Shown: positions 36,373 to 46,365, counted from the first letter of the stretch. The stretch: DNA of 64,000 bases from JACJWR01 sp963842975 (GCA_963842975.1 CAWJIH010000009.1:372001-436000); one strand, 5' to 3'. The notes: generated from the letters alone by a model not told the origin. Translations and numbers: made by a program.

Positions 36373-37650
36373 GTGGCGACGTTGACTGAGCGGGTAGTCG
36401 CGGCTTCCCACGGCCGGGACCGGGTGCTGGATTCGGTGAAAGCCTTCGCCTTGGCGGCGGTTGTGGTGGGGCACAGTTTGGCGTGGCACATCACACCGGC
36501 GGGAACCGCGGTCAACGTCTTGGAGATCACTCCGGCGTTGGTGATCCTCACCTGGGTGTTTCAGGTGTTGCCGCTGTTCTTCGCGGCGGGAGCGGTGTCC
36601 AATGCGATATCTCTGCAGCGGCGCAGCCGAAGCGAGTTCTGGCGTCACCGGGCCCGAAGTTTGGGAACCCCGGTGTTGTTGTACGTGACGGTGTGGACGG
36701 CCGTGATGCTCCCACTCACGCTGGTGAGTAGTGAGGTCGTACCGGCGGGGAAATTTGTAGCGCAACTGCTGTGGTTTGCGGGCGTCTACCTGATCATCGT
36801 TGCCGCGGCGCCCTGGACGGTGCAGTGGCGCAGTAGACCGGTGGTCGCGCTCTCGCTGTGGCTGCTCCTGATCATCAGCGTCGACCTCACCCGGATTCTT
36901 GGCGGGCCGGGTTGGATCGGCTGGTTGAACATGCTGCTGGTGTGGGGGTGGTTGCATCAACTCGGGTATCAGTTGCCTTGGCTGCGGGCGCAACGTCGTG
37001 GGCTTGTCGCGATCGGGGCCTTGGCGCTGATTGCCAGCGCGGCCGCACTGGCCCTGGCCGGGCCGTATTCGTCGTCCTTGGTGACCGTGTCCAGCGATGA
37101 CGCACTGTCCAACCTCGCCCCGCCAAGTGTGGTGCTCGCCCTCTATGGCGCAGGCTTGGTCTGCGGCCTCGCGGCCGCTTGGCCTACGTTCTCGAAGTGG
37201 CTTGCACATGACCGAGTGTGGCTGCCATTTGCGCTCGTGGGTGCCCGTGGAATGGGCATTTACCTGTGGCACATCCCGCTGGTCGGGCTCGCTGCTGGCG
37301 TGGCTCTGATTGTTGGATGGTCCGTGCCTGCGCTCGGCGGTCAGTGGTGGTTGGTTCACCTGGGGGTGCTGCTGCTGGTGCTTCCCGGCGCCTGGTTCAT
37401 TGCCGGTCTGGCAGCACGAGGAGAACGAAGGTTGCAGCGGGTGCCGACGGTCTTCGGCTTGCCACCCACCCTGGTGGCCTTTGGAGTCGGATTTACGATC
37501 CTGAACATTTCCGTGACCGGGACTGCAACCTGGGTTGGCGCAGGCCTCCTCGGCTTGCCTTCCAGTGCGGTCGTCAATCTCGTGCTGCTGGTGCTTCTGT
37601 GGCAGGCCAGTGCCGGTTCGCGCAGTGCTGCGTCGTTGGATCGTGGCTAG
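36373..37650 (+). CDS. Acyltransferase-3 family membrane protein
   Basis: The protein has about 425 residues from a GTG at 36373 and eight to ten hydrophobic helices. It has an N-terminal R-D-R-V-L-D-S-V-K-A-F-A-L block and a helix ending VVVGHSLAWH, whose His corresponds to the essential histidine of acyltransferase-3 enzymes. Later segments include FFAAGAVSNAISLQRR, GWIGWLNMLLVWGWLHQLGYQ and ARGMGIYLWHIPLVG. It probably moves an acyl group onto an exported glycan or lipid. The start is uncertain: the frame is open to 36226, and no clear Shine-Dalgarno marks either choice. It converges on the next gene with a four-base overlap. Confidence 0.75.
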   Translation: MATLTERVVAASHGRDRVLDSVKAFALAAVVVGHSLAWHITPAGTAVNVLEITPALVILTWVFQVLPLFFAAGAVSNAISLQRRSRSEFWRHRARSLGTPVLLYVTVWTAVMLPLTLVSSEVVPAGKFVAQLLWFAGVYLIIVAAAPWTVQWRSRPVVALSLWLLLIISVDLTRILGGPGWIGWLNMLLVWGWLHQLGYQLPWLRAQRRGLVAIGALALIASAAALALAGPYSSSLVTVSSDDALSNLAPPSVVLALYGAGLVCGLAAAWPTFSKWLAHDRVWLPFALVGARGMGIYLWHIPLVGLAAGVALIVGWSVPALGGQWWLVHLGVLLLVLPGAWFIAGLAARGERRLQRVPTVFGLPPTLVAFGVGFTILNISVTGTATWVGAGLLGLPSSAVVNLVLLVLLWQASAGSRSAASLDRG

Positions 37651-39398
37651 TTGCGGAACTCCGGCGGGCGGGGATCTGCTGGCGGACTCGGCTTTGCTGG
37701 TACATACGGCGCCGCCTGATCCAGAATCGCGGGTCTGATTGCTGGGCATCCCTCGCGCACCATCGGGGCTCGACCGAAACGGAGTATCGGTCCAAGGACG
37801 ATTCCGGGGTTACTGCTGCCCGGGGACACGTTTGCCGCCGTTGACGCAGTCGCTGACGCGGAGTCGGCCGAGGGTGAAGGTGTGGGAGTCGGTGTGGGAG
37901 TAGGAGTGGGGGAGGGCGTGGGGGTCGGCGTCGGCGTCGGCGTCGGAGTCGGAGTTGGGGTGGGGGTGGGTTCGGGTTCCGGCAGGGCGCAGTACGCCAC
38001 AGCCGCCAGGTAGTCGTTGCGGGCCTGTGCTTGGTCGCTGAAGAAACGTTCGCGTGCAGCGACGGCAGCCTCCCAATCGGAAAGTGCCTGATAGTAGACG
38101 GCGCGGTCACTTTCGATCTTGCGCCAGGCGTTGGCCACGATCGCCACCGACACTGCGTACTGCTGAAACCCGGTGACGTTCTTGAGGTAGTCATCCCACT
38201 GCTGGTAGTACGTGATCATCTGTGGACGCCAAGCCTGCTGAGCGGCGAGGAGGTTGTTGCGGGCAGTCGCACGCAAGGCCTGGCGGCGCTCTTCGATCTC
38301 CCTTTCATCCACCAGTGGCGCAGTGGTTTCGGTGAAGTCCCAGCCGCAGCCAGGGCCAAGGGCGTCGATCTGTGGAACTTTGATCACGGTAGCGACAGGT
38401 TCCGGTCCGGGGCTCGAGGGGGCGACCGGTCGTGGCAGTTCTGCTGGCAGCTGGAGCGGCCATACCGGTTCGGCCGGCCGGCCGGGTCGAACAGCCTCCG
38501 GCAGCGTCACCGCTGGCTGATCAAGAGCCACCTGCGCGATTCCGGTGGGCGCCGGCGGCGGGCCCAGTGGAGTCACCCGCACTTCCGAATCCGCCAGCAG
38601 ACCCTCGTAGGGAACGTCGGTCAGCCAAGGGTTTCGACGTTCATCACCAAGTTGGCCCACCGGATCCAGACAGCTGGTCAGATTCTGGGCCAGGGTGGCG
38701 TCCAGCGCCCCGGCAACGGTGCGGACATCGTCGGGCGGACCCACGATCTGCATGAGCACGTCGCCCCGACGCACCAAGGCGACTGAGGTGTTCGGTAACT
38801 GAGCGGTGACAGCTTGCACGCCAACGCCGTCGAGACCTTTAGGACTTGTGACGTCCGGCCGTTGCGCTGCGCACTGAGTGAGGGAAGCGGCGGCCGAATC
38901 CATCACCCAGGGGCCAGTTCCGGTGGGGTAGGCCGAGATCGTGGCCGAAACCGTGCGGTCGTCCACATTGAAAAACTTGTACTTGCCCAGCACCGGCTGA
39001 GTGGGCAAGTTGATGGTGCACGGGAACACGGTCACACCGCCGCCTCCCAGGTTCACATCGGCGGTCCCGGTGAAGTTCGGCACCTCCGTGGAGATAGTGG
39101 CTGCGATAGCTGCTGCGGCCGGAGAGGACGCAGCACTCACCGTCGGCGGAGGTTCGTCGATGCCGGTCTCCGAATCGGCCGAGTATTGCCAAGGAAGGGC
39201 GCCGGCGCCGAGTAGTCCGCCAGCAGCGACGGCGTTGAGTAGGAGGACGGCACCGGTGAACATCATCGCGGCGCGGGTTGTGCCCCCACGACGCGGCGTC
39301 GGCGTAGAATCGCCAGACCTGCTGTGGGGCTCGTCGGCTTCGTCACGACGGTTACGGGAACCATCTGACGTGCCGGATTCGTCCCACTCGCGGGTCAC
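37647..39398 (-). CDS. Membrane-anchored secreted protein with Pro-Thr repeat, unknown function
   Basis: The 583-residue protein has a polar Arg-rich cytosolic segment and one membrane helix (AAMMFTGAVLLLNAVAAGGLLGAG). A large extracytoplasmic region follows, including a domain with four well-spaced cysteines (VFPCTINLP, SLTQCAAQ, TSCLDPVG, PGCGWDF) and a long helical stretch (REIEERRQALRATARNNLLAAQQ). A Pro-Thr/Ser repeat follows, then a Pro-rich end. The GTG at 39398 is preferred because AGGGAG lies just upstream; the frame also opens at GTG 39419. No family was recognised. It is divergent from the penicillin-binding protein gene, so an envelope role is plausible but unproven. Confidence 0.65.
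   Translation of the reverse strand: MTREWDESGTSDGSRNRRDEADEPHSRSGDSTPTPRRGGTTRAAMMFTGAVLLLNAVAAGGLLGAGALPWQYSADSETGIDEPPPTVSAASSPAAAAIAATISTEVPNFTGTADVNLGGGGVTVFPCTINLPTQPVLGKYKFFNVDDRTVSATISAYPTGTGPWVMDSAAASLTQCAAQRPDVTSPKGLDGVGVQAVTAQLPNTSVALVRRGDVLMQIVGPPDDVRTVAGALDATLAQNLTSCLDPVGQLGDERRNPWLTDVPYEGLLADSEVRVTPLGPPPAPTGIAQVALDQPAVTLPEAVRPGRPAEPVWPLQLPAELPRPVAPSSPGPEPVATVIKVPQIDALGPGCGWDFTETTAPLVDEREIEERRQALRATARNNLLAAQQAWRPQMITYYQQWDDYLKNVTGFQQYAVSVAIVANAWRKIESDRAVYYQALSDWEAAVAARERFFSDQAQARNDYLAAVAYCALPEPEPTPTPTPTPTPTPTPTPTPSPTPTPTPTPTPSPSADSASATASTAANVSPGSSNPGIVLGPILRFGRAPMVREGCPAIRPAILDQAAPYVPAKPSPPADPRPPEFRN
37876..37975 (-). repeat. Low-complexity Pro-Thr codon repeat
   Basis: On the minus strand this 100-base stretch repeats a six-base Pro-Thr/Ser unit about 16 times inside the secreted protein gene. 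A similar shorter run lies in the surface metalloprotease gene near 27160-27200. Such tracts usually form a stiff, wall-spanning spacer and can vary in length between strains. Confidence 0.75.
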
Positions 39399-39533
39399 GC
39401 TGACTCCCTTCTGCGGCACGGTTGATAGTTGACCTAAGGCTAATCGAGTTATCAGTGTTACCTATAAGGCGTGAGAGGCCCGCAAGTAGTTCCCTTGTGG
39501 AACGGTCCAATTTGTCTGGCGTGGAGGTGAAGG

Positions 39534-41882
39534 TTGCGCCGCAGTAAGCGCGAGGCCGCGCGTCCGGTCTCACTGCATGCGCGCTTTCCCCATGCCACGT
39601 TCCCGGCCGATACCCGCGGCAAGTCCGGTTGGTTCGTGCGGAAAACCAAGTCCGCCACAGCGTTCCTCCTCGCAACGACCGGACTGGGAGTCCTCGCCGG
39701 GTTGATCGTCGCTCCCGCAGCTGCCGGCGCTGGCTTGGGAGCCATCCGAGGCACTGACCTGTGGGAGTCAATCCCGGTGGAGGTACCGTTCGACGCGCCG
39801 CTGCCCCAGCGCTCGGTCATGGTCGATCGCAATGGCGAAGTCTTCGCCACACTCTTCGCCGAGGACCGGATTCAAGTCACTAGGGACCAGCTCTCGCCAG
39901 TCTTCGTGGATGCCCTGCTGGCGACCGAAGACGCCCGCTTCTACGAGCACAACGGAGTGGACGTGCTCGGCACTGGTCGGGCTTTGCTCAACAACGTGCT
40001 GGGTGGCGATCGGCAGGGGGCGTCCACGATCACCCAGCAGTGGATCAAGAACCTCACGCAGGCAGCGGCCGATACCGAGGCGAAGCGGGATGCCGCCGAT
40101 GACGTCAGCATCAGTCGGAAGATCGTAGAGGCGAGGGCGGCGGCCGAGGCAGAGGCGCAGCTGACCAAGGATGAGATCCTCACGCGCTACGTGAATACCG
40201 CCTTCTACGGTGCGGGTGCGTACGGGATTGGCGCCGCGTCTGCCCGCTACTACTCGACCACGCCCGAGAACCTCACTCTCAATCAGGCAGCCATGCTTGC
40301 CGGCGTGCTGAACTCGCCGGGCCTGTTTGACCCGCTGGTGAACCCCGAGCTGGCCACGAACAGGCGGAACCAGGTGCTCGACCGGATGGTCGAGGTCGGT
40401 TTTCTCGATGCGGCGCAGGCCGCCGAAACCACACAGTTGCCGCTGGAACTGCAACCGTCGGTTCCGCCGAATGGCTGTGCCCTTTCGACGTATCCCATCT
40501 ACTGCCAGTGGGTGAAGGAAACCATCACCGATGATCCTTCCTTTGGCCCGACCCCGGAGTCGCGGGCGGAACTGCTCTACCGCGGAGGGCTGCGCATCGA
40601 AACGCCCCTTGATCCGCAGGTGCAGGCCGCTGCGGAGCAGGCGGCGAAAGCCGCTTTGGAGCCGACCAACCGGGTGGCAACCGGAATTGCGGTGGTGCAG
40701 CCCGGATCCGGTGAGGTGCTGGCACTGGCGGGGAACCGTCCCTGGGGGCAGGACGAAGCAGCGGGCCAAACCGAAGTGTTGTACCCCGTGCTACCGAATT
40801 TCCAGCCTGGCTCGACCTTCAAACCCATCACGTTGGCGGCCGCGGTCGAAAGCGGCTTCAGCACCAAAACTGTGTGGAATGCCCCGGACCGCTACATACC
40901 GGCAACCTTGAACTATCCGGAGGGCGGATTCGCCAACGCCGACGATGGCCCAGGCGGACTGCTCACCGCCGAGCAGGCCACCTGGCGGTCGGTGAATACC
41001 TACTACGTCTGGCTGATAGAGCAGATCGGAGTGCTGCGGACCGCGGAAATGGCTCAACGGCTCGGCATGGAAAGCATTCGGACCGATGGCGGACCCGAGC
41101 CGGTCGGGCCGCGGGACGCCTCGCTGACATTGGGTGACTTCAACACCTCACCGTTGCAGGTGGCCAACGTCTACGCCACCTTCGCCGCGGGCGGCGTTCG
41201 GTGCAACCCGATCGGAGTCACCGCGTTGATTCGGGACGGTTCCGAGAATCTGCCGATCGAGTCCGCCGACTGCACGCAGGTTCTGGATCCCTCGGTGGCG
41301 GCCACCATCAACACCGTGTTGCAGGACAACATCGACGGTGCGGATCCTTTGCGCACCGCCCAGGGCGGATCTCTAGGCAGGCCAGCGATCGGCAAGACCG
41401 GGACTGCCGGAGATTTCGCGGCTGCGTGGTTCGCGGGCGCCACGCCGCAAATGGCGGCGGCGGTGTGGATGGGCGACCCCCGCGGTGGCGTGGCGAATCC
41501 CATGGTTGATGTGACCGCGTTTGGCCAGGTGTATCCGGAAATGTATGGGGGTCAGGCGCCGGCGCAGATTTGGCAGCAAACCATGGCGTTGGCACACGAG
41601 GGCAGGCCGGTGGGTCAGTTCCCGCCGGGAAACAAGCCGACTCTTCCCTCAGTGTTGGTCCCGAACGTTGTCGGTATGCCCCTTGATGCCGCGCTTGGAG
41701 CGCTTGCTGACGCTGGATTCACGGTGCGCGTCGCGCCTGGCACCGCCGTGGCAGCGCAGCAGTTGCCACCCGGGTACGTGGTGGCGGTGGATCCGCCTCC
41801 GGGCAGTCCGCGCCAGAGCGGCACCCCGGTGACCTTGACTCTGTCGCCGGGTTCCCGCACGGATGTGCAGTTGCGGCAGTGA
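39534..41882 (+). CDS. Class A penicillin-binding protein with PASTA domain
   Basis: The bifunctional peptidoglycan synthase has 782 residues. It has a cytosolic N-terminus and a membrane helix (ATAFLLATTGLGVLAGLIVAPA). The GT51 glycosyltransferase domain shows ATEDARFYEHNGVD and GASTITQQWIKN. The transpeptidase domain has the SxxK motif in GSTFKPIT, SVN in WRSVNTYY and KTGT in IGKTGTAGDFAAAWF. One PASTA domain (VPNVVGMPLDAALGALADAGF) ends the protein, as in PonA-type enzymes. The TTG start at 39534 follows GGAGGTGAAGG. It polymerises and cross-links glycan strands at the outer membrane face. Confidence 0.93.
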   Translation: MRRSKREAARPVSLHARFPHATFPADTRGKSGWFVRKTKSATAFLLATTGLGVLAGLIVAPAAAGAGLGAIRGTDLWESIPVEVPFDAPLPQRSVMVDRNGEVFATLFAEDRIQVTRDQLSPVFVDALLATEDARFYEHNGVDVLGTGRALLNNVLGGDRQGASTITQQWIKNLTQAAADTEAKRDAADDVSISRKIVEARAAAEAEAQLTKDEILTRYVNTAFYGAGAYGIGAASARYYSTTPENLTLNQAAMLAGVLNSPGLFDPLVNPELATNRRNQVLDRMVEVGFLDAAQAAETTQLPLELQPSVPPNGCALSTYPIYCQWVKETITDDPSFGPTPESRAELLYRGGLRIETPLDPQVQAAAEQAAKAALEPTNRVATGIAVVQPGSGEVLALAGNRPWGQDEAAGQTEVLYPVLPNFQPGSTFKPITLAAAVESGFSTKTVWNAPDRYIPATLNYPEGGFANADDGPGGLLTAEQATWRSVNTYYVWLIEQIGVLRTAEMAQRLGMESIRTDGGPEPVGPRDASLTLGDFNTSPLQVANVYATFAAGGVRCNPIGVTALIRDGSENLPIESADCTQVLDPSVAATINTVLQDNIDGADPLRTAQGGSLGRPAIGKTGTAGDFAAAWFAGATPQMAAAVWMGDPRGGVANPMVDVTAFGQVYPEMYGGQAPAQIWQQTMALAHEGRPVGQFPPGNKPTLPSVLVPNVVGMPLDAALGALADAGFTVRVAPGTAVAAQQLPPGYVVAVDPPPGSPRQSGTPVTLTLSPGSRTDVQLRQ

Positions 41883-41945
41883 ACCCGGGGGTCGCTTGGG
41901 CACGCAACCTGCTCCAAGGCGACCTAGTCGTGGAAGTATGGACCA

Positions 41946-43058
41946 ATGCATGACGACGACGTGCCGCGTGGGCTACGTGTGGCAGCCGCATACTCTTGGC
42001 GGCTGCTTGTTGTTGGCGCTGTTCTCTACGCCGCCATCGTGCTGCTTGCGCGGCTGGAACTCGTTGCCATCGCGGTGTTCGCCGGGCTCATCATCACTGC
42101 CCTAGTAGGGCCCATCGTGCGGTTGTTCAACAAGTTGCTTCCCCGCGGACTGTCCGTCACGTTCGGCCTGGTGCTGACGATTCTGGCGGTGCTCGGGGTA
42201 TTCACTTTCATCGGCGCCGAGGTCGCCGCCCAGGCGCCGACGCTGAGCGTCAAGTTCCGCGCTGGCATTAGCGAGATTGAGGACTGGCTTCGGGAAGGGC
42301 CGCTGCACTGGGATGCTGAGCGCATTGAGACCTACACCGACGAAATCCGAGCGTGGATAGCGAACAATCAGGATGCTCTCGCCGAGCAGGCCATCGGCGG
42401 GGCCGGGACGGTGGCCGAAGGTCTCACCGGTCTGGCCTTGGCGGTGTTCAGTTCGGTGTTCTTCCTGCTCGGCGGCGAGCGCATCTGGGACTGGCTGCTG
42501 TCGCTCGTGCCGCGTCGCCAGCGGCCTCGGGTCGACGGTGCTGGCCTGGTGGCGTGGGGAACCTTCGCCGGCTACACCCGAGGCATCGTGATCGTCGCAG
42601 CGGTCAATGCGGTGCTGGTGGCGATCGGATTGTCGATTCTTCAGGTGCCGCTGTCGGTTCCGTTAGCACTGCTGGTGTTTTTCGGTTCGTTCATCCCGAT
42701 CATTGGGGCGCCGATCGCGATGATCATTGCGGCGATCGTGGCGTTGGCTGCACAAGGTCCGTTCACAGCTCTAGGCGTGATCGTGATGATCGCGCTGATT
42801 GGGCAGTTCGAAGGGCATGTGTTGCAGCCGTTGGTGATGGCCAAGGCCGTCAACATCCATCCGCTCGCGGTGGCTCTTTCGGTGGTGGCTGGGACGGTCC
42901 TGGCGGGGATCGTCGGGGCGATCATCGCGGTGCCGGTGGTGTCGGTGATCTACGCGGTGGGCCGGTTCTGGGTCCGCACCACACCACGTCAGCCAATCCG
43001 TCCCGAGGTCGCGCCGCCCCAGGTGGATCCGACCGGAACCGGTGCAGCTGGCGGCTAG
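41946..43058 (+). CDS. AI-2E (YdiK/PerM) family membrane protein
   Basis: The 370-residue protein has about eight hydrophobic segments and the family's ending FFGSFIPIIGAPIAMIIAAIVALA, GQFEGHVLQPLVMAKAVNIHPLAVALSVVAGTVLAGIVGAIIAVP. A long amphipathic stretch lies between helices 3 and 4. Members are called AI-2 exporters or permeases, but most have no proven substrate. The ATG at 41946 is 63 bases after the PBP stop. A possible hairpin (43093-43112) lies in the 56-base convergent spacer towards hisN. Confidence 0.88.
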   Translation: MHDDDVPRGLRVAAAYSWRLLVVGAVLYAAIVLLARLELVAIAVFAGLIITALVGPIVRLFNKLLPRGLSVTFGLVLTILAVLGVFTFIGAEVAAQAPTLSVKFRAGISEIEDWLREGPLHWDAERIETYTDEIRAWIANNQDALAEQAIGGAGTVAEGLTGLALAVFSSVFFLLGGERIWDWLLSLVPRRQRPRVDGAGLVAWGTFAGYTRGIVIVAAVNAVLVAIGLSILQVPLSVPLALLVFFGSFIPIIGAPIAMIIAAIVALAAQGPFTALGVIVMIALIGQFEGHVLQPLVMAKAVNIHPLAVALSVVAGTVLAGIVGAIIAVPVVSVIYAVGRFWVRTTPRQPIRPEVAPPQVDPTGTGAAGG

Positions 43059-43114
43059 CAGCGCGGCAACCGCCGTCAGTCGAGCCGCGACTGCGGTGGC
43101 CCGCGGCACCGCGC

Positions 43115-43957
43115 TCATTCGCCTCGGATGCGACGGATCGCCGAGCCCTGCAATAGGCCATTGGTGGACACCATCCCCGCGGGCACCGACCACGAGTCTT
43201 CGCCAGCGGTGAGCACTGGGCCGCCGTCGGTGCTCGAGACTTGACCACCGGCGCCGGTGACGATCGGGATCAAGGCAGCCACATCCCACGGTGCCAGTTC
43301 CGGCTCGGCAGCGATATCCACAGCACCCTCTGCCACCAGCATGTGGGAGAGGAAATCACCGAAGGCACGCGTGCGCCACACTCCCGACAGCAGCCGATCC
43401 AGTGCCCCCTCACCCCACCCGATCCGGTCCGAGAACGACACCGAAGCATCGGTGATCGCGCGCACCCCGGACACGCGCAGATCGCGCACGTCGCCAGACA
43501 CGTCCTGGGTGGCACACACGCCCGGTGCCGCCCACCAACGTCGTCCCAGCGCCGGCGCACTCACCACCCCCACCCGGGGGTCGCCGTCCACAAGGAGCCC
43601 GATCAGGGAGGCCCAGATGGGAACACCCCGCAGGTAGTTTGCGGTCCCATCGATGGGATCGATCACCCAGGATCTACCGACCAGGCCGCCCTTCGCCCCG
43701 TACTCTTCGCCCAGCACCGAGTCTTCGGGCCGGTGTCGGCCGATCAGTTCCCGCAGCGCTCGCTCCACCGCCCGGTCGCCTTCGGTGACCGGAGTCCGAT
43801 CCGGTTTGGTCTCCACCGTGAGGGAAGCCGAGAGGTAGTTCGCCAACGTGATCTCGTCAGCCCGCTCGGCCAACGCCAGAGCGAATTCCAGGTCCGAATC
43901 ATTGCTCGATTCCGCGGCTGGCAGGTCCCCGCTGGGCTGCATGTGGGAGGGATTCAT
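43115..43957 (-). CDS. hisN: Histidinol-phosphatase (inositol monophosphatase family)
   Basis: The 280-residue protein has the metal-binding motifs of the IMPase fold: VLGEEYG, WVIDPIDGTANYLRGVP and ELAPWDVAALIPIVTGAGG. Within this family the GEEYG/WVIDPIDGT form and the link to rsgA and aroA point to actinobacterial HisN, which removes phosphate from histidinol phosphate in histidine synthesis. A general inositol or sugar phosphatase remains possible. It starts 24 bases after the rsgA stop on the same strand, so aroA-rsgA-hisN form one unit. Confidence 0.85.
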   Translation of the reverse strand: MNPSHMQPSGDLPAAESSNDSDLEFALALAERADEITLANYLSASLTVETKPDRTPVTEGDRAVERALRELIGRHRPEDSVLGEEYGAKGGLVGRSWVIDPIDGTANYLRGVPIWASLIGLLVDGDPRVGVVSAPALGRRWWAAPGVCATQDVSGDVRDLRVSGVRAITDASVSFSDRIGWGEGALDRLLSGVWRTRAFGDFLSHMLVAEGAVDIAAEPELAPWDVAALIPIVTGAGGQVSSTDGGPVLTAGEDSWSVPAGMVSTNGLLQGSAIRRIRGE

Positions 43958-43981
43958 GCCGCCTACGCTAGCGGGGACGGG

Positions 43982-44971
43982 TCACACTTCCCAATGCTCC
44001 GGCGCTTCGGCGAGGGTGGTCAAGATCCGCCGCAAAGACGCCAGTCGTTGCACCGGGGCATTCCCCGCAGCCACCCACTGGTCGAGCGCGCATTCGGGCT
44101 CGTTGTGGGTGCAGCCGCGCGGGCATTGACTGGTGCCGCCCGCCAGGTCTCCGAAGGCGTGCACCACGGTGTCGGGTTGGACGTGGTTGAGCCCAAAACT
44201 GCGCACCCCAGGGGTGTCCACCACGCTGCCGCCGAAGGGCAAGTCGAGCAGTATTGCCGACGTGGACGTGTGTCGGCCCCGGCCAGTGACGTCGTTGACC
44301 ACACCAATGGCGCGGTCGGCATCGGGTACCAACGCATTAACCAGCGTCGACTTGCCGACGCCGCTGTGCCCCACCAGCACCGTCATCCGGTCCGAGAGCA
44401 CCTGTTCGAGCATTTCCCGCGCCGAGCCTGGACGAACTCCACACCACTGGACGTCAAGGTCGGCATAGGAGCGCAGGAACTCCGAAGGATCGGCCAGGTC
44501 GGTTTTGGTCACGATCAGCAGGGGACTGATGCCTGCGTCGTAGGCAGCGACCAGGCAACGGTCGACGAATCCCTGCCGCGGTGGCGGATTGGTTGCCGAC
44601 ACCACCACGCCGAGTTGGTCGGCATTGGCCACCAGTGGCCGCTCCACGGTGGTGACGTCGTCGGCGGTGCGCATCAACAGGGTGCGCCGGGGGAGGACCT
44701 CCACGATCCGGGCCAGCGAACCCGGCACACCGGTAACGTCGCCAGCTAGTCGGACCCGGTCGCCCACCACCGGACGCAGATGCCCCAAAGCCCGCGCCTT
44801 CATGGCCGTCACAGCGGTGCTGTCCCGGGCTAACTCGGCACCGAATCGCCCACGGTCAACGGTGGTCACGACAGCTTCTACGGCGTCCTTGTGCCGGGGC
44901 GAGTTTTTGCTTCGCGGCCGGCTTCGTCTGGCGCGCCGGACTCGGATGTCGTCCTCGTCGTACTCCCGCAT
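43982..44971 (-). CDS. rsgA: Ribosome small subunit-dependent GTPase RsgA
   Basis: With the ATG at 44971 the protein has 329 residues. An N-terminal OB-fold precedes a circularly permuted GTPase domain: G4 is VTKTDLAD, G1 is GHSGVGKSTLVNALV and G3 is DTPGVRSFG. A C-terminal zinc finger (CPRGCTHNEPECALDQWV) completes it. RsgA checks 30S subunit maturation. Its ATG overlaps the TGA of aroA by one base, as in M. tuberculosis aroA-Rv3228. The frame opens to 45118, but that part lies inside aroA and has no homology. Confidence 0.92.
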   Translation of the reverse strand: MREYDEDDIRVRRARRSRPRSKNSPRHKDAVEAVVTTVDRGRFGAELARDSTAVTAMKARALGHLRPVVGDRVRLAGDVTGVPGSLARIVEVLPRRTLLMRTADDVTTVERPLVANADQLGVVVSATNPPPRQGFVDRCLVAAYDAGISPLLIVTKTDLADPSEFLRSYADLDVQWCGVRPGSAREMLEQVLSDRMTVLVGHSGVGKSTLVNALVPDADRAIGVVNDVTGRGRHTSTSAILLDLPFGGSVVDTPGVRSFGLNHVQPDTVVHAFGDLAGGTSQCPRGCTHNEPECALDQWVAAGNAPVQRLASLRRILTTLAEAPEHWEV

Positions 44972-46260
44972 CAAAGGTCCCCGCTCACAAGCGAACTCCA
45001 GACCTCGGCGAACCCTGGCAGGGTCTTGTCCGTGGTGGCGACGTCGGAAAGGCACACCCCAGGCACCCGCAGCCCGACGATGGCTCCGAAGGTGGCCATA
45101 CGGTGATCGTGGTAGCACTCCACCGTCGCGCCGACCAGCCGACCGGGGGTGATGTCCAGCCCGTCGGGCAGCTCCACGACGGTGCAGCCGAGTCGGCGCA
45201 GTTCGGTGGCGAGAGCAGCCAGCCGGTCGGTTTCGTGGCCGCGCACGTGCGCCAGCCCGGTGAGGTGGGAGGGACCGGACGACAGTGCGGCGACCGCGGC
45301 GATGGTAGGCAACAACTCGCCGACTTCGGAGAGATCCGCGCTCAAACCGACCGGTCCGTCAGGTGGTCCACTCAGCGTGAGGTCGCCATCGTCGGCGTGA
45401 CGGACCTGGGCGCCCATGCGGGTGAAGAGGTCAACGAGTCGATCTCCGGCTTGGGTGGTGGTGTGGGGCCAGGCTGCGATCGTCACCTCGCCGCCCGTCA
45501 CCATGGCAGCGGCCAGGAAGGGTCCGGCGTTCGACAGGTCGGGTTCCACCTGCACTGCACCGACCTGGATGGGCCCAGGGGTGACGTCCCAGACACAGTT
45601 CGTCGGATCAGCGGTGTCCATCGAAACCTCGACCCCGCTGGCGCGCAGCAGTTCGACGGTCATGTCGATGTGCGGCAAGGAAGGCAACGGGCCGCCAGCG
45701 TGACGCAGCCCCAAACCCTCGGGGAACCGGGCAGCACTGAGCAGGAGGCCGCTGATGAACTGACTGGAACTGCTGGCGTCGATGCACACATTGCGGCCGA
45801 GCATTCCACCTGCGCCATGCACGGTGAGAGGAAGCTGATCGCCATCCACGGTGACGCCGAGCTGGCGAAGCGCGGCAACTAGCGGCGCCAGCGGTCGCTG
45901 GTAGGCCTGCGGGTCGCCGTCGAAACGCACCGGACCATCGGTCAACGCCGCCACCGGGGGAAGGAACCGCATCACGGTCCCGGCCAAACCGCATTGGATC
46001 TCCACGTCGCCGCGCAACTTCGATGCCGGGGAGACCTCGATGGTGGTGTCCGTAATCGCGATGTCGGCGCCCATCGCCTGCAAACCGGCGATCATCAATC
46101 TGGTGTCGCGAGCGAGCAAGGCGCCATCCAGGGTGCTGGGCTCGGAACCCAGCGCGGCCAGGATCAGCAGCCGATTGGTGATGCTCTTTGACCCGGGAAC
46201 GATGAGGCGCCCTTTGACCGGGGAGTCGGCCGCGTGCGGGGCTGGCCAGGGCAACGTCAC
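44971..46260 (-). CDS. aroA: 3-phosphoshikimate 1-carboxyvinyltransferase (EPSP synthase)
   Basis: The 429-residue enzyme makes EPSP from shikimate 3-phosphate and PEP in aromatic amino-acid synthesis. It has the substrate loop PGSKSITNR, AGTVMRFLPPVAAL, DASSSSQFISGLLLSA, LSEVGELLPTIAAVAAL and YHDHRMATFGAIVGL. The GTG at 46260 (VTLPWPAP) is chosen: the protein's usual N-terminus starts there, and the longer frame would run into the SRAP gene region. It is divergent from the SRAP gene and overlaps rsgA by one base. Confidence 0.93.
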   Translation of the reverse strand: MTLPWPAPHAADSPVKGRLIVPGSKSITNRLLILAALGSEPSTLDGALLARDTRLMIAGLQAMGADIAITDTTIEVSPASKLRGDVEIQCGLAGTVMRFLPPVAALTDGPVRFDGDPQAYQRPLAPLVAALRQLGVTVDGDQLPLTVHGAGGMLGRNVCIDASSSSQFISGLLLSAARFPEGLGLRHAGGPLPSLPHIDMTVELLRASGVEVSMDTADPTNCVWDVTPGPIQVGAVQVEPDLSNAGPFLAAAMVTGGEVTIAAWPHTTTQAGDRLVDLFTRMGAQVRHADDGDLTLSGPPDGPVGLSADLSEVGELLPTIAAVAALSSGPSHLTGLAHVRGHETDRLAALATELRRLGCTVVELPDGLDITPGRLVGATVECYHDHRMATFGAIVGLRVPGVCLSDVATTDKTLPGFAEVWSSLVSGDL

Positions 46261-46365
46261 ACGCCCAAGTCTAAGGCGCTGCTGCGAGGACGGGTCGATC
46301 ACCGACGTCAACCGGAGGTTCGCCACGCTTGGTGGCACCTGGCACGCGGGCCTACCATGACGCCC

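Noticed and set aside
37876..37975. CRISPR-like or satellite repeat
   Set aside because: It is an in-frame Pro-Thr codon repeat inside a gene, with no spacers and no cas genes.
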